From Solirubrobacter sp963848475 (GTDB taxonomy: Bacteria; Actinomycetota; Thermoleophilia; Solirubrobacterales; Solirubrobacteraceae), in NCBI GenBank assembly GCA_963848475.1, contig CAWKDW010000020.1, positions 248,001 to 312,000 on the forward strand: 64,000 nt of DNA. The letters run 5' to 3'. Below the pieces are notes generated by a model that saw only the letters and a program-made list of their open reading frames with translations, was not told where the DNA came from and ran no database searches. The translations under genes were made by a program, and so were the position numbers. The first letter of the stretch is position 1. The number at the start of each line of letters is the position of its first letter. Below are positions 27,001-38,667 of the stretch, piece after piece.

Positions 27001-29985
27001 GCAGCACGATCCCGTCGAAGCGCGCGGCCAGATCGCCGTCGAGCGCGGCGGCGGCGATCGCCTGCTCGAGCAGCTCCAGGCCGGTCCGCGCGAGGCCGTG
27101 GAAGGACTCACGCGCGGCCTCGGTGTCGAGCCGCGCGCGGATCCCGGTCAGCTCGCCGAGCATCGCCCTGCGGGCCTCGGCGCCGTCGCCGTCGTCCTGG
27201 GCGAGCGCGTCGGCCGCGGCCTGCCACGCGGCGTCGGAGGCGTCGACCGGGAGGTCCGCGACGGTCAGCGGGAGCGCCGGCAGCCGCAGCGGGACGTCGA
27301 CGCGGTCGAGCCCGATCCGCAGCTCGCGGTCGGACAGGCGCAGCGACAGCGGCAGCTCGAAGCCGAGCACGTTGAGCGCGGCGTGCAGGGCGAGCGAGGC
27401 GCGCTCGGCCTGCGGGTCGTCCTCGAGCGTGCCGAGGGTCGCCTCGACCGCGGCGAGCCGCACCCCCAGCTCCCCCTCGACGCCGACGGCGCCCGCGGCG
27501 CGCTCCAGGTCGGCGGGCTCGGCGCGTCCCTGCGTCAGGTCGCTGAGCAGCCGGAACACGTCGAGCTCGATGCCCGCGCCGTCGAGCTCGCCGCGCAGGC
27601 GCAGTTGCGCACGGCCGCCCGCGAACGCCAGCTCGACCTCGGCGGCGACCTCGATCCCCGGGAGGGAGAAGCCCGCGAGCAGTGACTCGAGGTGCGGCCC
27701 GAGCGCGAGGTCCAGCGGCGGCAGGACGGGGTGCAGCGAGAGCGAGCCGGTGAGGCGCAGGCTGCCCTCGCCGGCGGCGCCGAACCCGGCGTCCAGCGCG
27801 ACCTCGTCGAGCTCCGCGCGCAGCACCGGCTCGTCCTGGGGGACACCCGGAAGCGCGAGCGCGAGCGCGACGGGATCGACAGCGACAGCCCGAGGCGCGG
27901 CTCGCCGTCCTCGGTGCTGACCCGTAGCGCGGCGGTCACGATCCCGTCGGCGTCGCCCGCCTGCACGTCGAGCTGCGGCACGTCGGGCAGCTCCGGCATC
28001 CGCAGCCGGACGCTGGCCGAGACCTCCGCGTCGAGGTCGCCGCCGTCCGGCGCCGCCGCGAGCGCGTCCGCGCCGGGGTACTCGAGGCGCAGATCGAGGC
28101 TCGCGTCGACGATCTCCGGCAGCGACCCGGCCGGGATGAATCCGGGCAGCTCGAGGTCGGCGCCGGCGACACTCGCGGAGACGGTGAGCGCCAGCACGTC
28201 CGCGCTGTCCCAGCGCAGGTCGACCGTCGCGCGCGTGTGATCGGGCGGCTGCGGGAGCGGGGCCGGGATCGTGACGCGCCCGGTCAGGCCGCTCCACGCG
28301 ACCGTGCCCTGGAGCGCGACCGCGCGGCTGCCGTCCGGGCGCTGCTCGACGCGGATCCGCGCCTCGTCGACCAGGCCGATCGGTCCGAGCCGCAACTGCT
28401 CGACCGCGACCGCGAAGCTGCCGGCGTCCGCGCCGTCGTGCTCGACCTCGAGCGCGGCGGAGGCGGCCTGCACGGTCAACAGGTCGTCGACGGCGAGCTC
28501 GATGCCTCCGTCGAGGCGGCCTGAGAGCGAGAACGAACCGTCGGCGGCCACGCGCGCGTCGCCGCGCAGACGCCCGGCGCGGAGCTCGCCGCCGGGCACG
28601 GGCACGCTGATCGGGCCGGGCTGGTCGAGCTCCAGCTCGGCTGCGTCGGCGCCGTCGAGCACGCGCAGGGTCGCGGCCAGCGGCGCGCCGTCCGCGACCG
28701 GCAGGAGGATCCGCCCGCGCAGGTCGGCCTGCAGCAGCGCGTTGGCGTGCACGACCACGCTCGCCGAGTCCAGGCCGAAGGCCAGCCCGAAGACCGCGCC
28801 GGCGCCCGGGCCCGCGAAGTGACCGTCGACGAACGCGGGCGACCACGTCGCGGTCGCGCGGCCGCTCACGCCGCCGTCCCCGATCACGGCGTCCTGGAGC
28901 TCGATCGCCGCCGGCAGCGCGACGCCCGCCCAGGGCGGCAGGCGCAGCTCGGCGGCGGAGAGCGCGACGCCGACGAACTCCGGCCCGAACCCGGCGGCGG
29001 TCACGCGCTCGGGCGAGGCGGTCCGCGAGAGGTCGAGCTCGACCTTGTCGGCGGCGACCACGAACCCGGTGTCACCGATCGCGCACGGCTCGAGCGTGAA
29101 CCCGGTCGGCGCGGTCACCTCGAGACCGGTGTCCCGATCGGCGATCAGCGACCCGGTTGTGCCCATGACGACGCGCCCGGACCCCGAAAGCGGCCGCAGC
29201 AGCTCGGGCGGCAACCGCAGTTCGAGGGCGACGTCGCGCAGCTCGGCGCGCAGGCGATCGTCACCGGCCCACGCCTCGGCCGTGCCGCCGCCGATCGCGA
29301 GCTCGAACGACCCGACCGCCACGGCGAGCGGGGCGGCGAGCGTGCCCGCGGCGTGTACCCCGTCCGCGTCGCCTTCCAGCAGGCCGTCGGCGACCGTGAG
29401 CGCGGCGCCGCCGAGCGCGGCGGGCAGCGTCAGCCGCGCTTGCGCCACCGCGATCCGCCACGGATTGGCCGACAGCACCAGGCCGTCCGCCTCGAGCGTG
29501 ACGTCCGCGCCCTTCACGCGCACGGGCGAGAGTGGCACCCCGGCCGCCGTGCGCACGCTCGCGCCGTGCAGGTTCGACCACGCGACCTCCGCGACGGCCG
29601 CCCACGTCGCCTGCTCCTGCTCTGGGTCGGCGGGCGCGAACAGCGTGTCGGGAAGCGTGAGCACGACGGGGACCGCGGCGGTCGTGATCCGCTCGCCGTC
29701 GTGACGCCAGGAGTAGCTGCCGCGCAGCTCGGGCGCGTACGCGCCCTCCAGCCCGCCGAACAGCTGCGCGCTGAAGCCCTCCAGGCCAGGCGCGACGAGC
29801 TCCGCCACCGTGCGCGTGCGCAGCGTTCCGCTGACGCGGAAGAGCACCTCGTCGTCGGCCCCCTCGACGCGCGGATCGACCACGCCGACGAGGTTCAGCA
29901 GTGCCGCGGCCTGCTCAGGGTCCACGAGCGCCGCGAGCTCCGGCGGGAGCGCGAGCAGCGAGCGCAGCGGGATCAGCTCGTCCAT
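24058..29985 (-). pseudogene. Giant repetitive beta-rich protein of unknown function, two frameshifts
   Basis: If two one-base shifts (about 27885 and 24195) are repaired, one product of about 1975 residues runs from MDELIPLRSLLALPPELA to the end GANGFALSVA. It has no signal peptide and almost no membrane segments. The sequence is an endless series of short strands that alternate hydrophobic and polar residues, with recurring phrases such as 'ADGSFSLSGRLDGGIEL' and 'NGDFALAGDGEVTVLG'. This recalls long beta-groove or repeat proteins (AsmA-like, tail or spike proteins), but I cannot assign a family. Its start overlaps the stop of the beta-helix gene (TGATG), so they act together. Cytoplasmic unless exported by a signal-less route. 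Confidence 0.6.
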
Positions 29986-32372
29986 CAGGGCGAGTGATGC
30001 TCGAAGTCCCCCGCGGCGAGGTCGGCGTCGCCGAGGCGCAGCGGCTGGTCGGGATCGGCGGGGCCGGGTTTGCTCTGGTCGAGCAGGTAGAAGCGGTCGT
30101 ACGGCCGGATGCCCGCCGGCTGCTCGAAGCCCGAGACGTTGTCGGCGGCCAGCACGCCGGTCGCGGCGTCGATGGCCACCGTGAGGTCATCGGCGACGAA
30201 CTCCGGAGCGGCGAAGCGGAAGACGTAGAGGCCCGCGCCCTTGCCGCGTTCGGGGTCGCCGGCCCGGTTGCCGGCGATCAGGCTGCCCGCGTCGATCTGC
30301 AGTTCGTCGCGGTCGAACTGGAGCCCGCCGCGCCGCTGGTCGTCCCAGCTCGGGATCACGTAGCCCTCCGAGCGGGCGGTCCATTCGATGCCGGCCGACA
30401 CCTCCCCCTCGCGCGTGTCGGTGAACGCCACCCCGCCGCCGGCGAAGCGCGGGGAGTCGTTGCCGGTAACCGTCGCGCCGGAGAGATAGAGGTTCGAGCA
30501 GCGAGCGGCGATGCCCGCGCCCGTCGGAGAGGCGTCCGCGGGCCCGGCGAGGCGATTGTCGGCCACCACGTCCGACAGCGAGCGCAGCGTCGAGCCCGTC
30601 GAGAGCCGGATGCCTCCGCCGTCGCCGCGATGCGCGACGTTGCGCTGGATGCGGTTGCCGCGCGAGAACAGACGCGCAAGCGCGGTGGCGTAGACGCCGC
30701 CGCCGTCGTCGGCGGCGTGATTGTCCTCGATCACGTTGCCGATCAGATGGATCCAGCCCGCGGCCGCCTGCTGCGCCGTGATCGGGTCGTACATCTCGTC
30801 GACGGGGATCGGGTTCGGCTGCAGTGCCGACCCCGGGGCGACCGCCGCGCGCAGTTCCTCGAGCGTCTCGTAGCGCAGCGACTGCTGCAGGATCCGGATC
30901 GCACCGCCGTCGGTGATCGTCACGCCCGGCCACCAATCGGGACCGGAGTTGGCGCGGATCAGGTTGTCGCGGATCGTCGGGTAGCACCAGGCGAAGATCC
31001 CGATCGCGCCGCCGTAGTTGGCGAGGTTGCGTTCGATCCGGCAGCCCCAGATCAGCGGCGACGCCTTGTAGATCCCGATCCCGCCGCCGCTGCCCTCCTC
31101 GAACCAGCCACTCCCGTCGAACGGACCGTGCGGCGGCACGATGTTGAAGTAGCCGATGTTGCGGTGCACGTGGCAGCTCGCGATCACCGCGGCCGACTCG
31201 CGCTTGATGTAGATCCCGCCGCCCTCGCGCGCCCCGCCGTGGCGCACGACGACCTTGGTCAGCGACGCGATCCCGGCGCCCTCGGGCAGTTCGATCCGCA
31301 CCGCCCGGCGACCCCTGCTCGAGGGCTTGACGTCGTCGTCGTTGCTGCCGTCCTCGCGGATCCGAGCGTAGGACTCGCCGCCTTCCAGCGCCGGGAGTCC
31401 CAGCGCTCCCGGCTCGGCGCCGCCGCCGAGGTGGCGGGCGCCCGCGGGCAGCGCGGCGGCGCTCGTCACGTTGACGCCCTTGTCGATCAGCAGTTCGCCC
31501 TCGCGGTAGGCGCTCGCGTCGAGGATCACGACCGTGTCCGCTTCGGAGCAGGCGGCGAGCGCGGCGCCCAGCGTGCGCGCAGGCGCGGCCGGATCCTCGA
31601 ACTCCCCGCTGATCGCCGCGCCGGGCGCGCTCGCGGACACGAAGCGCAGGACCCCGCTGGCCTGCACGCCTTCGTCGATCCGGAGCAGCGTGTCGGCGAG
31701 CGGATGACCGGCGGGCTCCAGCAGCCCGAGATCCTCCCACCAGTGGAACGGGTAGGCGGGGTTCTGGACGAGCCCTGACATCTCCCACGCCTGCGCGAAG
31801 CGCAGTTCGAACTCGCGCCCGCTCCCCGCGCTCGCGCCCCGGCCGAGCGGCTCGCCCGCCTCGACCGGGATGCCGCCGAGCGTGCCGGCCACGAACGCGT
31901 CGGCCGCCTGCGCCGCGGTCAGGGCGCCCCCGCCGTCGCTCGTCGCCGCCGCCTGAAGGCCCTCGAGCCGCCCCGCGTCCAGCAGCGCCGTCGCCGCCGC
32001 GTGCACGGTCGCGGTCTCGAGCCCCACGTAGATCGCCCAGCGCGGCGCCGGCAGCCAGCGCGGGAGGCCCGCGACGTAGAGCGCCGGCAACTCGGCGCCC
32101 GCGAGCCGCAGCCCGAGCAGGGCGGGCAGGCCGCCGCTCGGCGGGCTGAAGTGCACGACCCCGTACCCGACCGCGAGCGCGTCCGTGCCCGGCGGCGTTG
32201 CGAAGCGCCAGCCGAGGTTGAACCGCCACGCGCCCGCGTCCTCCCGCGGTCCGTAGGGCTCGGCCGCGATCAGCGGGTCGGTGCCGACCGGGAACGACTT
32301 GCGCGCCGCGGGCCAGGCGCCCACCGCGGCGAGCACCTGCTCCTCTTGCGACGGGACATAGCCGCGTGCCAC
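29985..32372 (-). CDS. Large parallel beta-helix protein
   Basis: 795 residues, no signal peptide. The first 270 residues are unassigned, with an Ala/Gly-rich stretch. From about residue 340 to 700 the sequence is a right-handed parallel beta-helix of pectate-lyase/NosD type: repeated rungs such as 'SAAVIASCHVHRNIGYF', 'PLIWGCRIERNLANYGGAIGI', 'NRIQRNVAHRGDGGGIRLSTGS'. The Gly-Gly-Gly and Asn-rich turns are typical. Such proteins bind or cut polysaccharides, or serve as adhesive or tail-spike fibres. It is the first gene of a two-gene unit with the giant protein downstream. I see no catalytic signature that I can name. Confidence 0.7.
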   Translation of the reverse strand: MARGYVPSQEEQVLAAVGAWPAARKSFPVGTDPLIAAEPYGPREDAGAWRFNLGWRFATPPGTDALAVGYGVVHFSPPSGGLPALLGLRLAGAELPALYVAGLPRWLPAPRWAIYVGLETATVHAAATALLDAGRLEGLQAAATSDGGGALTAAQAADAFVAGTLGGIPVEAGEPLGRGASAGSGREFELRFAQAWEMSGLVQNPAYPFHWWEDLGLLEPAGHPLADTLLRIDEGVQASGVLRFVSASAPGAAISGEFEDPAAPARTLGAALAACSEADTVVILDASAYREGELLIDKGVNVTSAAALPAGARHLGGGAEPGALGLPALEGGESYARIREDGSNDDDVKPSSRGRRAVRIELPEGAGIASLTKVVVRHGGAREGGGIYIKRESAAVIASCHVHRNIGYFNIVPPHGPFDGSGWFEEGSGGGIGIYKASPLIWGCRIERNLANYGGAIGIFAWCYPTIRDNLIRANSGPDWWPGVTITDGGAIRILQQSLRYETLEELRAAVAPGSALQPNPIPVDEMYDPITAQQAAAGWIHLIGNVIEDNHAADDGGGVYATALARLFSRGNRIQRNVAHRGDGGGIRLSTGSTLRSLSDVVADNRLAGPADASPTGAGIAARCSNLYLSGATVTGNDSPRFAGGGVAFTDTREGEVSAGIEWTARSEGYVIPSWDDQRRGGLQFDRDELQIDAGSLIAGNRAGDPERGKGAGLYVFRFAAPEFVADDLTVAIDAATGVLAADNVSGFEQPAGIRPYDRFYLLDQSKPGPADPDQPLRLGDADLAAGDFEHHSP

Positions 32373-32493
32373 CGAGCCATCCTCTCGATGAGGAAAGGAT
32401 GAGTCAACTCGATGGTTTCGGGACGCACGGAACGCGTCGCCCCGACCCGCACGTGGCCGGCGTGCTTGTGGCGTCCGAAGCGCATCGCAGCGG

Positions 32494-34650
32494 TCAGGCG
32501 TGGCCGAAGTGGACGTCGGGCAGCAGGCGACCGAGCGGCTTGGGCAGCCACCAGGCCCAGCGGCCGAGCAGCCGGAGCATCACCGGCACCAGCAGCAGCC
32601 GGACGAGCGCGGCGTCCAGCAGGACGGCGATGCCGAGGATGACGCCCATCTCCTTGGGCGGCAGCGGGCCCGAGAGGGCGAAGGTGAAGAAGACCGCGAC
32701 CATGACGCCGGCGGCGGCGAAGACGACGCGGCCGGAGTGCGCGACGCCGCCGACCATCGCCTCGTGCGGGTCGCTGGGTGCGGTCCCAGTGTTCCTTCGC
32801 GCGAGGAGAGCAGGAAGACCGTGTAGTCCATCGAGATCGCGAAGACCATCGCGAAGAAGAACACGGGCGCCCATGCGTCCAGGAAGCCCTGCGGCTCGAG
32901 GCCGAGCAGGCCGGCGAGGTGGCCCGTCCTGGAAGATCAGCCGGCCGACGCCGAAGGCCGCGCCGACGGCCAGCAGGTTCGTGACGACGCCGACGGCGGC
33001 GATGACCGGCGCCTGCAGCGCGACGAGCAGAAGCAGGAAGCCGAGCGCGAGCACGACGCCGATGACCAGCGGCGTCTTCTGCGCTCAGCGCGGTCTCCAG
33101 GTCGTGGTTCTCGGCGACGGAGCCGCCGACGAGCGCCGCCGGCGGGGAGGTCGGTCGCAGGCGTTCGATGGTGGCCCCGACGCGCCGTGTCGGACGGGTC
33201 GCCGGCGGGGATGACCTGGACCAGCACGTCGCCGTCGCGTGCCCGGGCTGATGGCCGGCATGACCTGCGCGACGCCCGGGGTCGGCCTTCGCGACGCGGC
33301 CACGCGCGCGGCATCAGCGCTGCGGGCGCGACGACCTGCAGGGCACCGGGCGCGCCCGGGCCGAAGGCCTGCTGCGACCTGGCTGTAGGCCGACGCGCGA
33401 GCCGTCGCCGGCGGGCACGACCTTGATCGACGGCATGCCGGTCTTCAGGCCGAGCACGGGGAGTGGCCAGCGCGACAAGGATGACGACGGCGCGATGCGC
33501 CGAAGGCGACCGGGCGCCGCCACGGAGCCGTTCGCCCCAGGCGGCGAAGCGGCGCGAGCGGTGCTCCCCGGAGTGCGCCCACGGCAGCGCGAGCTTGTCG
33601 ACGCGCGGGCCGAGCTTGGCCAGCACCGCGGGCAGCAGCGTCAGCGTCGCCGCCAGGATGAAGACGACCGAGAGCATGATCCCGAGTGCCATCGAGCGGA
33701 ACGCCGGCGAGCGGCACGAGCATCACCGCGGTCAGCGAGATGAGCACGGTCAGGCCGGAGAACAGGACCGCCTTGCCGGCGGTGTCCATCGTCTACGGCG
33801 ACGGCGTCCTCGGCGGTGAGCCGCTGCCGAAGAACGCGCGCGCGGAAGCGCATGACGATGAACAGCGCGTAGTCGATGCCGAGCGCGAGCGCGAACATCA
33901 GCGCGAAGTTCATCGCCCAGATCGAGATGTCGAGCACTGCGTGCCGAGGTACAGCGACGCCGGCGGCGGCGACGAGGCCGACGATGGTGAGCATCAGCGG
34001 CAGGCCGGCGGCGACGAGCGAACCGAAGGCGAGCAGCAGGATGACCATCGTCACCGGCCAGGAGATCAGCTCGGACTTCATCATCGCGAGCGGTTGGCCT
34101 CGTTGAAGTCCGACCACATGCCCGACGCGCCGGTCAGCGAGACCTGCACGCCGTCTCCCGCGGTGGCGCGCAGCGGCGCTTTGAGGTCGTCGGCGGCGCG
34201 GACCATGTCGTTCGCGTTGGCGCCGGCGCCGGCCTGGATGATCGCGGTGTGTCCGTCGCGCGAGATGGACTGTCCGGGCAGCGGCGAGACGACGCGGGTG
34301 ACGCGCGCGTCGGCGGCGAGGATGCGCTCGGCGTCGGCCATCGTGGCGCGGAAGGCGGGGTCGTTCACCGTCTTGTCCGGGGAGTGGACGACGACCGTCA
34401 GCGCGGACGAGGAAAGGCCGCCGAACTCGCGGTCGACCGTGTCGCGGACTGGCACGGACTCAGAGCCGCTGGCTTCCCAGCCCGCGCCCGACAGCGCCGT
34501 CTCGACCTTCGGCGCGAGCGCGCCCAGCCCGAGCGCGACGACGAGCCAGCCGAGCGCCACGAGTCTGAAGTGGGTGGCGGTGAAGCGGCCCAGACGACCG
34601 ACGGGCCCGTACGACGGCGAGGACGACACGGGCCTGCGATGGCCGCTCAT
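32494..34650 (-). pseudogene. MMPL/RND-family exporter, heavily frameshifted
   Basis: Fragments in all three leftward frames line up with an MMPL transporter. The N-terminal span (RLVALGWLVVALGLGALAPKVE) and loop come first, then 'PVTMVILLLAFGSLVAAGLPLMLTIVG', 'FALMFALALGIDYALFIVMRFR', 'GLTVLISLTAVMLVPL', 'ALGIMLSVVFILAATLTLLPAVLAKLG', a second-half loop, and 'FFFAMVFAISMDYTVFLLSSR' to 'LGRWAWWLPKPLG'. At least five shifts are needed to join them. These proton-driven pumps move lipids or drugs. Either the gene is dead or this stretch is badly sequenced. The start is only approximate. Confidence 0.7.
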
Positions 34651-34818
34651 GAACGGGAGGGAGCGCCTGTCGCCCCGCCGCTCAGTGGATCGTCGAGCTC
34701 GGCAGCCTGCTGGCGAAGGCCGCCGCAGACCAGCCCGCACCGGGCGAAGACCGACTCGTCGGCGATGAAGCAGCGCACGCGCGTGCCGTCCTTCTCGAGC
34801 CGGCGGCGGTCGACGGCG

Positions 34819-36057
34819 TTAGGTTGGCTCGGAAACCTCGTCCGACTGTCCCGGGCGGGCTCGGCCGGCCATCCAGCGGGCGCCGTAGGTGTCGCTCGAT
34901 CCGTGCAGGACGATCGAGAAGAAGACCACGACGGCGGCCAGCTCGAACAGCCGCGGACCCTCCGGGATCCCGGAGGAGAGGACAAGCAGCCCGAAGGCCA
35001 TCGTGGCGATGCCCTTGGGCCCGAACCAGCCGATGAACAGCTTCGTGGGCAGGTCGACCTGGCGGGAGCCCGCGAGTGCGACCAGGATCGCCAGCGGGCG
35101 GGCGAGCAGGAAGCAGACGGCGATGAACGCGAGGGTCGTCCACACGCCCTGCGAGAACAGGTCACCGAGCGTCAGGAGCGATCCGAAGACGACGAAGATC
35201 CCGAGCTTGACCATCTCGGCGACATCGGCGGTCTGCTCCTCAACGGCGTGACGGACGTCTTCGCGACGGATCCCGAGCGTGATCGCACAGACGAACACCG
35301 CGATCAGGCCGTTGCCGTGCGGGCCGATGTGCGCGACCGCGTAGGCCACGAAGGCGAAGCCGAACCCGAACAGGGCGACCAGATGGCGCGGCAGCCGGTC
35401 CCGGCCGCTCGGCAGCAGGGCCGCTCCGAGCAACCCGAGCGCGATGCCATAGACGACGCCGAGGCCGACGTCCTGGGCGACGAACTGCCACCAGACGAAC
35501 TCCTCGCCGTCTTCCGATCGCGCCCCGAGGGCGGCGGCGAACGCCAGCACCGCGGGCAGGGCCAGCCCGTCGTTGAGGCCCGACTCGAGATTGAGGGAGC
35601 TGCGCACCGTCGACGGCACCTTCGAATTGGTCACGATCGAGGAGGTGAGAACGGGATCGGTGGGCGCGAGCAGTGCTCCGAGAAGCAGCGCCTCCAGCCA
35701 CGACATGTCGGCGAACAGGGCCTTCGCGGTGCCGGCGATCAGCAGGCAGGTCAGCGGCATCGCCACCACGAGCTTGCGCAGCGGCAGGCGCCAGCGGTTG
35801 CGCAGCGCGTCGGCCTCGACCTCGAGACCGTCGCGGAAGAGGATCACGACCAGCGCGACGAGCGCGAGATCCTCGACGAAGGCCGACTCGGTCTCGAAGT
35901 GCAGGACCTCCAGCCCTCCGTCGCCGAGCACGAAGCCGACGACGACGAACAGCGCGGTCAACGACAGGAACGAGCGGTGCGCCAGCCCGGAGAGCAGCGC
36001 ACCGACCACGAGCAGGCTGCCGAAGACCAGCAACGCCGTCTCGAACGCGTTCTCCAC
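34819..36057 (-). CDS. CPA1-type sodium/proton antiporter
   Basis: 412 residues from a GTG at 36057. Twelve or so spans with the CPA1 core: 'ESAFVEDLALVALVVILFRDGLEV', 'LLGALLAPTDPVLTSSIV', 'SSLNLESGLNDGLALPAVL' (the N-D motif of the transport site) and 'LFIGWFGPKGIATMAFGLLVLSSGI'. It exchanges Na+ (or K+) for protons at the cytoplasmic membrane. The stop is followed by about 170 bp in which another frame reads sensibly ('DGTRVRCFIADESVFARCG'), so a short second gene or a frameshifted tail could lie at 34651-34818. No operon partner is certain. Confidence 0.8.
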   Translation of the reverse strand: MENAFETALLVFGSLLVVGALLSGLAHRSFLSLTALFVVVGFVLGDGGLEVLHFETESAFVEDLALVALVVILFRDGLEVEADALRNRWRLPLRKLVVAMPLTCLLIAGTAKALFADMSWLEALLLGALLAPTDPVLTSSIVTNSKVPSTVRSSLNLESGLNDGLALPAVLAFAAALGARSEDGEEFVWWQFVAQDVGLGVVYGIALGLLGAALLPSGRDRLPRHLVALFGFGFAFVAYAVAHIGPHGNGLIAVFVCAITLGIRREDVRHAVEEQTADVAEMVKLGIFVVFGSLLTLGDLFSQGVWTTLAFIAVCFLLARPLAILVALAGSRQVDLPTKLFIGWFGPKGIATMAFGLLVLSSGIPEGPRLFELAAVVVFFSIVLHGSSDTYGARWMAGRARPGQSDEVSEPT

Positions 36058-36149
36058 GCCCGCCACCCTAGTGGCCGTCTGCCGGAGCTCGCGGTCGTGA
36101 CGGGCCGGCGACCAGTCGCCGGCGCGCCATGCTCGCGGAACGATTCCGT

Positions 36150-38525
36150 CTAACGCCGGGAGATGCGCGTGACCCGGCCTGCGTCGAAGCGCGTGACCCA
36201 CAGGTCGCTCGCGTCGGCGGCGACCGAGAGCGGTCCGCCGTTGACCGCATCGCTGCCGACGACCTTCATGGACTGCGGATCGATCTCGACGACGCGGTCT
36301 CCCTCGCGATCGGTGACGAAGAGCTGCTCGCCGTCGCTCGCGATATCGCGCGGAGTGCCGCCGACGCGCACGCTGCCGGTGCTGCGGTTGGCGTCGGCGT
36401 CGATCCGCCAGGCGCGCCCGTCGTCCGCCGTGGCGACCCACACCTCGCGCCCGACGATCGCCAGCGCGCGCGGATTCGGCCCGACGCCGCGCACGGTCGG
36501 CCGCGAGCTGGCGGCGCCCGCCGTCCACGCGCGCGACGCTGCGAGTCGGAGGCGTCCGCGACCCAGACCGCGCCGGCGCCGACGGCGACGTCGACCGGCT
36601 CGCCCGCGACGTTCGCGACGCCGCGTACCTCGCCCGTGGACTCGACGATCTGGGAGACCGTCCCGTCGCCCGAGTTGGCCACCCAGATCGCATTCGCCGA
36701 CGATGCGATGCCTTCGGGGCGCGAGCCGACGTCGAACGTCCGCTGCACTTCGGGCTGCGCCGTCGCGCTCAGGCGCACGACGCGTGTCCTCGCCGGTGAT
36801 CGAGACCCAGACCGAGCCGAAGGCGACGACGACGCTGTCGGGGTTCTTCCCGACGTCGACGCTCGTGGTCTCGCCGGACTCGCGATCGATGCGGGTCAGC
36901 GTGCCGTCGCCGCTGCCGACCGCCCAGACCGCGCCGGCGCCGATCGCGATCCCGTCCGGCGCATCACCGACCGCGAACGGGCCGGCGGCGGGATCGGCGG
37001 CGGTCGCCGTCGCCGTCGCCGTCGCGGTCGCGGTGGCGCGGGCGGTGGGGGTGCTCGTCGGCTCCGGGTCGCCGCTCCCGCCGTCGCGCAGAACCACGGC
37101 GGCGACGACGCCCGTGGCGACGAGCGCGAGCAGGGCGAGCCCCAGCGCACCCCACCGCCGCTTCGGCCCGATCGAACCGGCGGTGGTGGCGACGGCGGCG
37201 CGATGGTCGCCGCCGCCGCGCCGGCACCGGCGCCGGGCTTCGCGCGCGACTGCCGCGACGCCGCCGGACGGGCCGCCGTGGCTCGACCGCGGTCCGGCGT
37301 CGGCGATTCGGGCGGCGCCGGAGGTCCGTCGCCGGCGGCGGCAGCTCCGGCAGCGTTCGTTCAGGCCGCGAGCCGCCGGTCGGCGCGTCTGAGGTCCGAC
37401 CGGCGGTTGGGGCGCCGCGGGTCCGGCCCGGCGGCTTCAATCGCCTCGGCCGGGGTCTCGCCGGCGGCGGGCGGTGCGGCGGCGCGCGCGGCTCGACCCG
37501 GTCCGGGCGTAGTCCACGTACCCCGTCGGTTGTCCCGCGGGCGCGGCGGGTTCCGGGGGCGGAGGCGCCGGCGGCGGCGCGCTGGACGATGGGTGCGACG
37601 TCGGCTCGGCCGTGAAGTCCTGCCAGGACGAGAAGCGCGCCGGCGTGAGCGGCGGTGGGTGCTCGATCGTCGGGCTCGTGTTCGCCGAGGCGGGCGTCGC
37701 GGCGCCAGAGCGGCCCGCGGCGCCGCGAGGACGATCTCCTCCAACTCGTTCCAGGCCACTCGCGCGCCGCTGGGCCGCCCGGCGGCATCCTTGGCGAGCA
37801 TCGCACGACCCACGCCTCGAGCGCCGCCTCCGTGCCGGCGGGCAGTGGCGGGACGGGTCGGTGATGTGCTGCATCATGACCGCGACGGCGCGCCTTCGGA
37901 ACGGAACGGCACCGCGCCCGCGAGCAGCTCGTAGGCCACGACGCCCGTCTGGTAGAGGTCGGTCCAGGGCCCGATCTCCTGCGCCATCGCCTGCTCGGGC
38001 GCCATGTACGCGGGCGTCCCGAGCGTCGCTCCGGCGGGCGTGAGCATCTCCTCGGTCGCCACCTGGTAGTGCCTTGGCGATCCCGAAATCGGCGATCTTG
38101 ATCCCGCCCTCGGCGGTGACGAGCAGGTTCTCGGGCTTGATGTCGCGATGGACGATCTTCATCGTCTCGGCGTGCGAGAGCGCGGCCAGCAGGCCCTCGA
38201 GCACGCCCGCGACCTGGGCCAGCGACATGCGCCCCACGAACGGTCGCAGCGACCCGCGTCCGAGGTACTCCATCGCGATGTAGGGCGCCCCGTCGTGCTC
38301 GAGGAAGTCGAACACGGTGACGACGTTCGGATGATTGAGCGAGCCCGCGACGCGCGCCTCGCGGATGAACCGCTGCGCCAGCGCGGGATCGTCGGCCAGG
38401 AACGGCGCCAGTTCCTTGAGCGCGACGCTGCGCGCGAGCGCCGGCTGTCGCGCGAGGTACACGATCGCCATGCCACCCCGCCCGATCTGGCTGACGATCC
38501 GGTAGGGCCCGACCTGCTCCGGCAT
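36150..38525 (-). pseudogene. Receptor-type Ser/Thr protein kinase with beta-propeller sensor, several frameshifts
   Basis: Starts at ATG 38525 (MPEQVGPYRIVSQIGRGGMAIVYLA). The kinase has the glycine loop, the lysine in VALKEL, the catalytic loop HRDIKPEN, and the DFG in KIADFGIA. A shift near 38055 moves the C-lobe (PAYMAPEQ) to another frame, and another near 37850 follows. A Pro-rich linker and a single membrane span ('RWGALGLALLALVATGVVAAVVL') lead to an extracellular beta-propeller of NHL/SMP type ('DAPDGIAIGAGAVWAVGSGDGTLTRID' repeats), itself split by shifts near 36780 and 36545. The plan is that of mycobacterial PknD. As read it is non-functional, but the parts are individually well kept. 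Confidence 0.7.
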
Positions 38526-38638
38526 CTTGCTCACAGGCCGCCGATCCACACCATGCCCAGCCGAAGCTACCACCATCGACGCCAGCGTCACCGGCCATCC
38601 GCGCTAGAGGGCCATGGCGGAGGATCGACGCACTATGT

Positions 38639-38654
38639 ATCAAGCTCAATTGAT
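38639..38654. promoter_or_regulatory. Candidate ArsR operator
   Basis: ATCAA-GCTCAA-TTGAT, a perfect inverted repeat with 6-bp spacer, just ahead of the ArsR-ArsC gene. ArsR/SmtB repressors bind short, AT-rich palindromes of this form. It stands out in a GC-rich region, and it argues for a start codon downstream of 38654. Autoregulation by the fused ArsR domain is the simplest reading. Confidence 0.5.
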
Positions 38655-38667
38655 GTATTCTGAGCGC

